A DNA stretch of 64,000 nt, from positions 992,001-1,056,000 of the forward strand of contig NC_089568.1 of NCBI RefSeq assembly GCF_040115645.1, written 5' to 3'. Under the pieces are notes generated by a model. It saw only the letters and a program-made list of their open reading frames with translations, ran no database searches and was not told the origin of the DNA. The stretch is from Euwallacea fornicatus. Lineage: Eukaryota; Arthropoda; Insecta; Coleoptera; Curculionidae. Positions 49,321 through 60,085 of the stretch are shown piece after piece. Position numbers and translations under genes: made by a program. Positions within the stretch are counted from its first letter, which is position 1; each line of letters opens with the position of its first letter.

Positions 49321-51155
49321 TAGATCAAATTCTTTAGAGATCTTTGATACCAAATGCCTATAGCTCGATTTTAACCGTATCAAGAGCCTGATGTTATTGC
49401 ATCCACTGAATCTCTATTCATTTCAAATTCAAATTACCACTTGCCTGAAAAAGAAGAATAAAAATTTATCTTCCCATCGCTTACAACATCAACTAATTAA
49501 TGCAATCTTAAACGGCTATTAAATTAATTGTGGCATGTCTTATGCGTTTAAACCTATTATAGAAAGGATAGAGAATCGTTTTGTTTTTCTGCACTATCAT
49601 TTTCCGCTTCATCCCCCACCGGATTTTAGACTTCTAAATGAAATCGCATTAAGAAATATCCATTTAAAAACGACAGTTACTAGAGTTTTTTCTATAAAAT
49701 TGCACTAGTTTCAATTTCGTTTATTCACATACACGGTGTTTCATTAAAAAGTGTTTTTTTTTAAACTATCTTTACACAGCGATGTTCCACTGTTTTTGCA
49801 GTATCAGCATCGCAACCAACTGAAAAAAAAAACACAAATTTGCAACTGAACCAAGGGCTCTACCTCTCCTACCAACAGAGGTAACAATGGTGCGCGCTTC
49901 GTCGAGTATAACGCAGTGTATGATTCGACTCTATTTTTTTGTTGGTAAAATTTTTATTTCGAATTTCAGTTTTGTTGCGCGATGATTGCAAAAAAGCTCA
50001 ATAAACAAAAATCTTGATCATTAACTCCGTGAAAATAGCAATGAAACCACGAAAAATTTTCATCTAAGCGAACCTATTTTTCGATGTTTTTCTGCATCAA
50101 AAAGGAAAATCGAAGCATCGAGAGAACTGTTCCAACCGTTGTGTAACAAGTGAAAAATTTTCATGACCGATCCGTTTTCCTCGCAAAATGAAGAATAAAA
50201 AGCTTTCTCCTCTTGGCAACCCCATCCGCGGACATATTACACACATAAACATGGAAATTATTGATAAATGACTGGTATTAATCATCAGCTAAGTGCAACG
50301 TACCCTGGTTATGCGATTCGGGTGACTAATTAAACATAAAAAATTGGTCAATCAAACTAAGTCAATTTTTCATTGTTTAACTGTAACTGTTGCACCACTC
50401 AGTCTGACTATCGCCGGTTATTAATCCATTTTATACGTGAATGCCAATTTGTTGTAAAGTTAGCATAATTTAATAAATAATTAGATTTAATGGTAATCAA
50501 CTCGTGTTATTAACATTGAACGTTAAAGTTTGCAGGTTACTGGCCATTTAAATGAGAAGTGGGTTCGATTAGCGGTAGATCTGGGAATTGATGAGTTGAA
50601 GGGAAAAAAAGAGATCGGTATACTAGTAGACTTTAATCTGGTGAGTTTCGATGATTCGTTTGCCGATCTTCGTTAATGAGACATGTAACTCTGACGACTC
50701 CAAACTGAACTAACTTAGAATGCTACCTACGATCGCCCTTCTGCAAATGTTACCTTTTTGAAGACTACTGCGAAACCACATTGAAACCATTTCTCATCTT
50801 CGCATATCAAATATTTACTCTCTAAAGATTTCTAATCATCTGCATGCTTCCTGCGTTCTTCTTCAAATCTATTTAGATCAACTCGATCCTCTTCTATCTT
50901 CTGTTTGTTCACTTTGCCATTTCCATTCATCACTTCTTCTTTTTCATTTATTTCTCGCGTAGAGGCTGCGGCAAGTGATAGAACTTTCCATCCTCACGAT
51001 ACCTAATCGCAATTGGCAGAGTTATTTGCAAATGAAACTACTTAAACCAACTGATTGAATCTGCTCCATTTTTGTTTTTCCTTTTCCAGAGAATTTCTTG
51101 TCTGACTTCATTGCGAAATCATTAGCGCCGTTACTGAGATTTCGTGAAGAATGTA
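49321..51155. other. Intergenic; solo end at 49730
   Basis: TACACGGTGTTTCATT at 49730 resembles a left TIR end without a partner. No gene was recognised. Confidence 0.4.
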
Positions 51156-52418
51156 ATAGGTGTACAAAAAGAAGCTGAGCATTTTTTGGTGAAATTAGGC
51201 TTCATTCAAAACATAGTTGTTGAAAATATTAGTAATCAAACTAATTTCCATAACTGTCCATGGTCTTTTGCCATTTACTGGGTAGAGGATGGATGCCCTC
51301 GTGATAGAAGCTTAGTGGTTTCGACGAAAAATAGTTATCGAGCCATTTTCGAATATCTTCAACGTTAAAGAATCGTTGGACAGCTAAATGAGACTGCACG
51401 GATCTGAACAAGTGGAAGTCGGAAGGAGCCAAGTCTGGAGAATACGCCGCATGCTGGAGTATTTCCCAACCTAACGAGAAGACGAGTTCCTGGGTCGGTT
51501 TAGCTGTATGCGGACGAGCATTATCACTTTCCGACTTCCTTGGCTCGTAAATGGTCTTTTTTCCTCCAGAGCATCGCTTAATTTGATCATTTGGGCCTGA
51601 TAACGGTCAGTTGTAACAGTTTGACCGGGTTCCAGAAGCTCATAGTAAATGACTCCTTTACAATCCCACCAGACACACAGTAAGATTTTCTTGGCATGAA
51701 CGTTTGGTTTTGCAACTGATGTGGATGGCCGGCCTGGGTCAACCCATGTTTTTCTGCGCTTAGGATTGTCATACAAAATCCACTTTTCATCTCCCGTAAT
51801 AATATTATGCAGAAAACTCTTTCTTTTATACCGAGAAAGCAAGTTCATGCAGATGTCAACTCTTCGATTTTTATTGTCTTCGGTTAGCCCACGAGGGACC
51901 CATTTTCCTGCTTTTTGAATTTTTCCCATTCCATGAGATCGAACTGAAACTGTTTGTTGAGTTACTCCTAACTGCTCTGCAAGCTGTTTTTCAGTTTGGC
52001 ATGGATTTTCATCCGGTAAAGTTTGCATTTCTTCGTCTTGAAACTTTCGACACCCGCACGTGGATCGTCCTCAAGACAAACATTTTCCTCACGAACCTTC
52101 TTAAACCATCTCCTAACAGTTGAAACACCAACAGAATCATCTCCCCAAGCCGAATTAACCATTTCTGTTGTTTCAGCATCATTTTTTTTCAGTTTAAAAC
52201 AGAACAACATTGATATTCTCAAATATTGCTTGGAAATGTCCATGTCTCTATCTACGTTTTGTGCACTGAACTACAGCTCCTGAGCAACTGAAACTTTTAC
52301 CATATAAAAGGTCATAAATAAACAACACCTGCTTACAATTGCAGGCGAATTGAACGTGTCTAAGTATGTTTTTTTATTGCATATAACTTCATTGCTCAGT
52401 TTCTTTTTGCACACCTAT
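51156..52418. mobile_element. mariner element with both ends
   Basis: The 1.26-kb element has terminal inverted repeats ATAGGTGTACAAAAAGAAGC and, reversed, ATAGGTGTGCAAAAAGAAAC, flanked by TA at 51154-51155 and 52419-52420. Length and structure are those of a full-length mariner. Its transposase (minus strand) is frameshifted. Confidence 0.95.
51241..52243 (-). pseudogene. mariner transposase, frameshifted
   Basis: In order on the minus strand: ATG 52243 with an N-terminal HTH segment (VSTVRRWFKKV, DDPRAG); a shift near 52065; a middle block with TEKQLAEQLGVTQQTVS, KWVPRGL, ITGDEKWILYDN (first catalytic Asp) and WVDPGRP; a second shift near 51530; then a DNARPH-type block (second Asp), YSPDLAPSDFHLF (third Asp) and a C-terminal tail. 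All three DD34D residues can be located, but in different frames. The enzyme is inactive while the termini look intact. Confidence 0.9.
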
Positions 52419-53724
52419 TATACATCTCAAATACCTTAACCTTTTCCCATTTTTTTTTAATAAGTAGACGTACTGTGGACGGGATTTCAGGTTTTCTACA
52501 ATTCTCAATAGACTTGAATTCCTCTTCCAGTCTTGGTCGGACGAGATCCTGGTCGAACGGGTAAGTTGGGCTCCCACGTTCTCCCCACCGTTCCTTTAGA
52601 ATTTCGAGCGGAACAAGTGGTTTTATTTGTATTTTGACGCTTTTGACGTAAGTAAATAATAATCAGTAATGGAAGGGATCGTGCGGCAAAGCAATTGCGA
52701 ATAAAAACAAATATATTTCCTATCTCGAATTCAATTGATAAGAGGACAAACACCGATTAAAGAGATAGTTAAAGGATTAAAGGATTGTAAATTACTCTGG
52801 AGGGTATTTATTTGAATAAGCGAGGCTTATAGCTAACTTTTGGGTAGTGCCACATTGTACTTGTGGCTAGTTTTACACTACTTTTAAGTGATTTCAAAAT
52901 TTCAAAAGAATCCATTCACAATTTTGCAACGAATTCCACTTCCTTTTCACGGTTTCAAAGAAGTGCGGCTGCCATAGGTATTGCGGCACGAAGTTTGACC
53001 TTTCATTTCGTGACCTTTCGAGGTTTTAAACTGCATATCCTGCTCCATAAATACGGTAAATTTACGAGAGAACAACAAAAGAGAACGTTTTTATTGTTAT
53101 ATGTGTGGACGCTACTGAAAACGTTTACCATACGTACTTGCAATTATTTTATCAAGGATTCATATTTTTTCCTGATTCGTGAACTTCGAAATCCTCGTTT
53201 CTGGACCTCAGTGACCCAAAGTCCGAACAAACGAGGTTGTTTATCAACATTTTAACAATCAAGCCGTTTACTTACCGGTTCCATGCTAATCAGGCAGCGG
53301 TGTTCATATAACGGATTTCTCTGAACAATGAATGCAAATTGCAGTTCACACGCGACGATTTGCACTATGTATTTGGATTTTTTTTGTCTTGGTCAAGTGC
53401 AAACTACACATTTCAAGGCAAATAGGACATGACATTTTAACAAGGCGAGAGGAACGAGAGCAGAACTTCGCAATTGCGGTGGAGGATTTTTGCTGGCAGT
53501 GTTGGTGACAATGAGCAAAAGAAGTTGAAATGACGCAACAGAATTAAAATCAAGAAAGTGCTTTTTCAGTTTAATTCACTGCAGTGTGTTTTTAACTGAA
53601 AAAAAACGGGGGTTTCGACCGCACTCCTATTAGAGGTCTAGCATAAAGTCCCACATCAGTTTTCCCATTATAAGTACTCGGAAACCAACGTGACTTCATT
53701 TAGTCGCTTGTCTCTATTGTTATC
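52419..53724. other. Intergenic; weak candidate start exon on minus strand
   Basis: On the minus strand ATG-GAA-CCG at about 53283-53275 runs into a good donor (GTAAGT), which could be a tiny first coding exon; no downstream exon was recognised. A 130-codon plus-strand frame (52863-53255) overlaps the would-be intron and shows no domain. Confidence 0.25.
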
Positions 53725-53913
53725 TACATAGAGGATCAAAAGTCTCGCATAAGCTCATTAAAAACTGAGGGAAATATTTTTCATGAAAATGCTGAAACAC
53801 GTCAAGTTTTGTTTTCAGTTGTGCATTTTTTGATGTAACAAACTTGCATACAGAACTACTTGTGTAGTAGATTAACGTACTTTTTCAATTTTTTTCTTAT
53901 GGAACTCCAAATA

Positions 53914-54391
53914 TATGGTGACGTTTTTGAGTTCTTTGAGACATTCTGAATATATTTCATGCAACATACCCACGTCTAAATTCAACAGTTATTGAAATAC
54001 TTGAAAAATATGTCAATTTAAAGCGGCCCGGTAGATCACCCGACCTCGCCCCTATGGACTTTGTATTATGTGGTTATCTAAGACATGGAGTGTATTCAAA
54101 TAGACCCAACAATATAAAATAGTTAAAAAATAACGTTGCTCAAGAATCTCAACAAACACATCCTCAAATGGAGATTTCGTCTTGCTCGTTCTCATGACGT
54201 CAACGGAGCAGAGTTCAAACATTTAATACATTGAATTCTAGTTGTTTATAGTGTTGTTTTTTTTAAGTATTAATAGTTCTATCTTTATTTCTATTTTTTG
54301 TAGGTTTTTCCAAAAACTGTTGAATTCAAACATGGATATGTTACATTAAATACGTTCTCAATTTGTCATAGAACTCAAAAACGTCATGATA
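53914..54391. mobile_element. TIR element 13, nested, with transposase relic
   Basis: The ends are TATGGTGACGTTTTTGAGTT and, reversed, TATCATGACGTTTTTGAGTT, with arms of about 60 bp. The plus strand near 54025-54110 reads RPGRSPDLAPMDFVLCGYLR then GVYSNRP, the third catalytic block of a DDE transposase. It abuts element 14 with one or two bases shared. Confidence 0.75.
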
Positions 54392-55106
54392 CACGGGGTG
54401 TTTCTGAATAGATGGTAAAACATTTAATAGGTGAATTCTAGTCAAATTTAAGACGAAATGTTCATATAAAGACGCGCCCAAAAATGCTTTGGCTTCCACC
54501 TACAGGGTGTTAAAAAACATTTGTTTCTTTTTCGTTTTTTTTTAATTACTGGCTCATTTTTTATTAAAACTTGCTGAAAATTTGTACTTATCATACATCG
54601 AGTGTTTTCTACGAATAGAAATTTTCGGGCTTTGATTTCATATACTGGGTGATGCAGATTGATCGGTCTTGAGCTCACATTAATCACATTTTTTTCTGTT
54701 AATATTTTGAACTTTTTAGACAAATTTCTGCAATCCGCGTTGAATTTTCTCACTTTTCAGTCTTATTATTATCTACTACATTATGTAATATGATAGTGTT
54801 CTAATGGTACAGCAGTTGCTGAAAATGACCCCAACATACTAACGTATATGATTCTATTCTTCTTCTCATAGACCGCCATATTTTATGAAAAATTCTTGGT
54901 GCATTACATATTGCTCTACAAAACTCAACATTCTAATTTCTAAGATGTTTGTCATTTTGTAATGATGAGGAGTAAACCAAAGTTTTTAAACGTGTTTTTT
55001 AACACTCTGTAGATCGAAGTCGAAGCATTTTTGGACATGTCTTCGTCCTAACTTTTCGTCTTAAATTTGACTTAGGATTTACTCATTCAATTTTCTACCC
55101 CCTGTA
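54390..55106. mobile_element. TIR element 14, nested
   Basis: The ends are TACACGGGGTGTTTCTGAAT and, reversed, TACAGGGGGTAGAAAATTGA; TA follows the right end. The arms of about 110 bp share gtcaaatttaagacgaaa, aaaaatgctt and an internal tacagggtgttaaaaaac near 54493 with its inverse near 55005. No coding remnant. Confidence 0.82.
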
Positions 55107-55286
55107 TATGGGGTATCATAAGTAAAAAAAAATGAAAAACACATTGATTACTTCATGGGTAACCCCGTATATATGTCTGTTATGTTAAAAAATTGAAAAC
55201 AATATTTGACGTGTTCCAGCATTGTATGGTAAAATATTTCCATTAATGTTTAACAAATTTATATGGGACTTTTGGTCCTCTATGTA

Positions 55287-56025
55287 TATGGCACTTTGAG
55301 GGAGAAAATAGGATATGCGCCTTACTCGATCTGCGACAAAATTATCTTCTCCTTAATCACCCACATTGTTAAGTTCTTTCCGACGTGCCCTCAAAACCGT
55401 TGATATCAGCTTTGGCCATATCATATTGGACCTTCCTAAAAACACCATTATTCCAAAAATATCATTTGACGATTGCGTGTTTCCTGTGTCTAGTACGAAC
55501 ACTTTCTCCAAGAAATTTACCCGCAACTTCCATTATTATGTAGAATATGAAATAAATTTCATTACGACTATTCGGTCTCAGTTGAGCTAGTATTTTGCAT
55601 TTTACACATGTATTAAAGCACAAAATTGGTTTAATTAATCGTCTCGGTAATATGGTCATGAATATTGTTGTTGTGTGTAAGTACTTTGTGTTGATTTTTG
55701 TACTGTTTAGATATAACAATACCTAATTACCTGCTTATTCGCTTGTGAAAGCGTGTTAGGTTTTTGTCCAATTATTTCATTTTTCACTAATTTAATTAGC
55801 AGTTGGTTACATTTCATTACCAGAATTAAATGAGTCAGACTTCTGTTGATATTATGGTTGAAAAAAACCTCAAAAGAAGGTCTTCCGTAAATAGCTGTCA
55901 AGACCTTCATTGTTCTTCTGTTGATGCTTGCCCATCTCCTTCCATTATTAGAACGTCTGGAATTTTTGTCTAAGACCATTCATCATTTTTATATCTCTCT
56001 TTTCTTGATTTTCTTTACTATTGCA
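55287..56025. other. Intergenic, nothing recognised
   Basis: Short open frames on both strands without domains. Confidence 0.35.
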
Positions 56026-56369
56026 TGCAGTGCGGTAATTTCAAAACTCTGAAATGCTTATAACTCCGAAGATTGGAATTTTTCTATAACTTTCAAAAAC
56101 CGTTTTGGTAGAATTGCTAGCGGTTGCAAGTTTTTACGTGCACTCATAAAAGGGGTAGGTACTCCAAGTCTAAAAACTTAAGTTAGGTATTGCTAGTTTT
56201 AATACTGTTGACGAATATAATTCTTATACAACTATTGCTTTGAAAAGAATTTGCGGAAATGGTGTATCGTTCGAATAGTAAATCGTTAACGGCCTGCAAT
56301 TAGATGAAAATCTTTTACGTCTTCACACGGTAGCGCTACAATGCATTACGCCCTATAAACAGGACAGGT

Positions 56370-56655
56370 GACCAGATCAACATTATCCAGGAAGATGAAT
56401 TGGTCGCAGGGGAGCGATGGAGTGGCCACCGCGATTATCAGATTTAACATCGCTCGATTTTTTTTGACGCCACATCGAATCAGCCGTTTACAAAACCCAG
56501 TCAGCCAATTTGAAAGATTTACAGCATCGAATTACTGAAGTATATCCATCCATTACCTCTAAAATGCTATTTGAAAAAGTGAGAAAAAAGGTTGGGGTCC
56601 AACAGTTTTTTTGTTTACAACAGAACGGTGAATATTTTGAACAGTTTTTGTGAAT
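56370..56655 (+). pseudogene. DDE transposase C-terminal relic
   Basis: The plus strand reads HYPG, WIGRRGAMEWPPRLSDLTSL then DFF (third catalytic block, with PDL changed to SDL), one stop, then HIESAVYKTQSANLKDLQHR and a C-terminal tail ending LQQNGEYFEQFL, the usual end of this family. Nearly continuous apart from one stop. Confidence 0.8.
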
Positions 56656-56679
56656 ATATTTTTAATGAAATTTATAGTT

Positions 56680-57560
56680 TACAGGGTATTTTGAAAATAT
56701 GTGTCGGAAAATGAAGGGTGCGATTCTTTGGCTCGTTGTAAGAAAAAAAGTCCTTATTAATATGGGTGCGAAAACGCACCGTTTTCGAGATACAGGGTGT
56801 CAAAAAACAGTAAATTTTTTTTAATGATATCTCAGGAATCGTTTGAGATACAGAATTCAGATTTTATACACCTATTATCATTAATATTAGTTACATTTTG
56901 AGTGTTATTTCAATTTGTTCCATTTGCCAGAGGCGGAGATTATAGGTTGCGTGAGGTTTTTTTGCTCACAATTTTTACGCCGCTGGGAAAATTAGCAGTT
57001 TAGAGTCACAACAAATGGACCACAGGCTTGGTCTCTCTGATTCCCAGTCTTAAAAAGTTTAGTTTACATTACACCACTTAATACTGTGGAAGAACTGAGG
57101 AATCGCATTATTGCATCCTGCAATATGATCCGCAGCACTCCGGGCATGTTCGAACGGGTACGTGAGTTGCGAAGACGTTTGTTGGGGTTCGCATTATCAC
57201 AAGAGGAGGCCATTTTCAACAATTGTTGTGATTCTAAAATGCTAATTTTCCCAGTAGCGTAAAAATTAAGGGTAAAAATATCTCACGCAATCTTAAAATT
57301 TCCCCTTATAGCATATGGAACAAAATTGAAGCAGCGCTCAAAACGCAACTAATATTAATGATAATGGGAGTGCAAAATTTGAATTCCGTATCGCAAATAA
57401 TTCCTGAGTTATCGACAAAAAACTGAAAAAATAAAACTGTTTTTGACGCCCTGTATCTCGAAAGGGGTGCGGTTGTGGCCCCCTTTAGGAACCTCTTTTC
57501 TTTTAGCGAGCCAAAGGATCGCGCTCTTCATTTCCCGACACATGTTTGAAATACCCTGTA
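56680..57560. mobile_element. TIR element 16, nested in element 15
   Basis: The ends are TACAGGGTATTTTGAAAATA and, reversed, TACAGGGTATTTCAAACATG; TA follows the right end and TT precedes the left. The arms extend over 250 bp (gatacagggtgtcaaaaa, acattttgagtgttatttca-type blocks). The plus strand at 57050-57230 encodes LKSLVYITPLNTVEELRNRI then GMFERVRELRRRLLGFALSQ, the C-terminal part of a DDE transposase. Confidence 0.85.
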
Positions 57561-57857
57561 TATTAAAAATGCTATAGCTGTTCAAAAATTGATTTTTTTT
57601 AATTGAAACCAATTTTTAACAGGAAATTTAAAAATACTTTTAAAGTAAATTATCACGTGACACGCGTGGCAATTTAAAATTTTAGAGTTGAGATACCTAC
57701 CCCTTTTGGGGGTACACGAAGAAGCTCGTAACCACTATCAAACTGGTTCCCTCTCCGTTCTGCCGAGACGGTTTTAAATGTTGTAAAAAAAAATTCATTT
57801 TCAAAGCTGCGGGAAATTCAAAATTTTGATATTGTAACACTGTATGAGCACATTCTG

Positions 57858-58605
57858 TACAGGGTGTTTCCTAACTACCTGTAAAAAATTTAAAGGCGTG
57901 ATCCTCGACTGATTTTGAGTCAAAAATGTCTAATAAACATATGTCCGCAAATGCCTTGTTTCCAAGATACAGGGTGTTGAAATGTGACAAGAAAAAAAGA
58001 TTTTATTTCCAAAATGACCCAATTTGGGTGTTTGAATTTTAGAAAAGACAATTTTTTGGGGGAATGCTTTAATGATTAATCATAAGAATTGCTGAAAATG
58101 ACCACCATTACTTCATAAGAGATCCTGTATCACAAAGACGTTGAAAGAGGTTTTTAAAGGTTTGATGGTTGGGAGCTTGGTGGTTTTGAAACCTTTCCAT
58201 GTAAATTCTAAACACTTACCATCAACAAGGCCGTAAACAAAAACCATATTGGCCATTTCTTGATTAGTGTAATTAGGCATTTGAAAAATTTTCAAAACTG
58301 AGGTATAATCTGATTTTTGGGACACAGAACTAAATTCTTTCACTTTAGAGAGTAAAACACCAAAATAACACTGACTATCTTGTTTATAGTAGTGGAAGTA
58401 GCAAAAGAAACTAACAATAAACAAGTTAGTAAATACCACCAAACCTTTAGAAACCTTTAAAACCTTTTTCAACGTCTTTCAGTCAACACCCTGTATCTTG
58501 GAAACAAGGCATTTGCGGACATATGTTTATTAGATATTTTTGACTCAAAATCAGTTGAGGATTACGCCTTTAAATTTTTTACACGTAGTTAGGAAACACC
58601 CTGTA
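57858..58605. mobile_element. TIR element 17 carrying a DUF4817 relic
   Basis: The ends are TACAGGGTGTTTCCTAACTA and, reversed, TACAGGGTGTTTCCTAACTA: the first 20 bp of both arms are identical, and TA follows the right end. The arms of about 130 bp are close to identical, indicating youth. The minus strand (58270-58100) encodes NYTNQEMANMVFVYGLVDGK then, after a frameshift, FQNHQAPNHQTFKNLFQRL and DTGSL, matching the N-terminal DUF4817 domain of insect transposases. No catalytic part is present. Confidence 0.9.
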
Positions 58606-60066
58606 TAAAGTCTATAGATTACTGTCGGATTTGGAATTTATTGGTCCTTGACACACAAAAATTCCTAATCCCCACAGCACGACTCTGCTTGATCAATCGC
58701 ATATTCTTGGCAAATAGAGTACAAGAACAGGTGGAAAAAAACTGAAAGGTGGAGGAAAGAAGTAAAAAATTTTAGTAGGAAATGATGAAGTATGCAATTC
58801 TTTAGGCGCAATGTAAATAAACATTAATGATTGCAATGTGGAATTTATCCATCTCATTTATAAACCATTACGTCAACCTGTTATTATTAGTGCAAATAAA
58901 GCGACTGTTTTGCAGGCTCGATTACAGCGTCAAATAAACGAAACGAGATCAGAACTGAACGTTTTTGTGATGTTGTTGTGGTTGTGGTTGGTTCCTGGTC
59001 CTGGTGAATTAAACTTGAACGTTTCTTGTATAACTCGGGTTACTAAAGGTACCGATTTAATTTTGCGGTGCATTACTGTTGCATACTTTTTTCCGTTTAT
59101 ATAAAAGCATCCTGGAGGTCGATTTCAATGCGAAATTGGCTTTGTACCAAACGATACTCGAGCTCTTCAGGGGTAATAGACCGGACCAGTAATGCATTAA
59201 GATTGGTCTTTCATCATCTCTGATTTGCCATGGACTTTCGACTTCTTAATACACATACTTTTACTCGTTTCTGGACGGTAAAAGTCTAGCAAAAATGAAA
59301 ATTCATTTTGAAGCTAATTTGTAATTTAAGCGTTTTTCACGCTGCCTTGAGTAGGTACTACACTTCAATATAGTTAATTTTGCTAAATGAGTGTAGCAAT
59401 CCTGGGCACTTTCACTCTATTTCGAGCTCATCCATATGCATACTGGCAAGTTGCAACTAGCCCTAAGACGGTACTCTCTTCTTCCATTTTAGTGTCTAAA
59501 CTTGCGCTAAAACATAACTTAATTGGTATCATGTACACGATCCAAGCCCACTCTCTGTGTTCTCGATTTCTAATGGCATCATCTGTATGGTATGCATTTA
59601 ATTAACAGTACTTCAAAAATGCATTCTATCGAATAAATAGAAAAATCTTCTTGACTAGAACGAACTCGTCCTTTCGATGCATAACAACAGATGCTCTGCA
59701 TGGAGGAGACCTACTTTGCTCTTCGTATTTGAGTTACGGTGTGGAAATGCGTTTTAGAAAAAAATATTTCATAACAAATTTATTATTCTTCAATTGCTCG
59801 TCAATCATTCTGACGTTAAAGACTGTATTCCGGATGGATTCATACTGAGATAAAGCACATAGGTAGGTCCGTATTGTTTCCGTGAAACATCGAGGTGAAT
59901 CAGGTCGCACACGATAAAACAAATAAAACAATATTATTTATTCCTAAAAATTCGCTCCGAATCTTTAAACCCACGAAAAGTTTATGACTGATAAATCATC
60001 CATAGATACAAAACGTTTAATCATTTGTCGGTAATCTATTCAATAGCAGGAACGTTCTTCTTGCAG
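58606..60066. other. Upstream region of the SH2D4-type gene
   Basis: No coding exon is recognised. An acceptor (ttcttcttgcag) ends at 60066, 19 nt before the ATG, implying that the leader exon lies upstream (possibly the 22.4-kb exon). Sequence 58840-59100 has a plus-strand open frame of no known family. Confidence 0.4.
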
Positions 60067-60085
60067 AATACATATAAGCACAAAG

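Larger units (their letters stand above)
53725..55286. mobile_element. TIR element 12, host of two nested elements
   Basis: The outer ends are TACATAGAGGATCAAAAGTC and, reversed, TACATAGAGGACCAAAAGTC; TA follows the right end. The arms, about 130 bp (53725-53860 and 55150-55286), share ggaaatatttt and aacacgtcaa blocks. Its own sequence is only about 370 bp; the rest is elements 13 and 14. A short foldback (tatggggta...taaccccgta) lies at 55105-55172. Confidence 0.8.
56026..57844. mobile_element. TIR element 15, host of a nested element
   Basis: The ends are TGCAGTGCGGTAATTTCAAA and, reversed, TACAGTGTTACAATATCAAA, with diverged arms of about 160 bp. The best block is aaaaggggtaggta (56147-56162) and its inverse near 57690-57705. 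The outer element contains its own transposase relic (56370-56655) and the younger element 56680-57560. Confidence 0.72.

Noticed and set aside
29864..49745. TIR elements starting at 29864, 39802, 40119, 40241, 41359 and 49730
   Set aside because: Left-type ends only; no inverted partner was found, so not reported as bounded elements.
52863..53255. 130-codon plus-strand open frame
   Set aside because: No recognisable domain, poor start context, composition like its non-coding surroundings.
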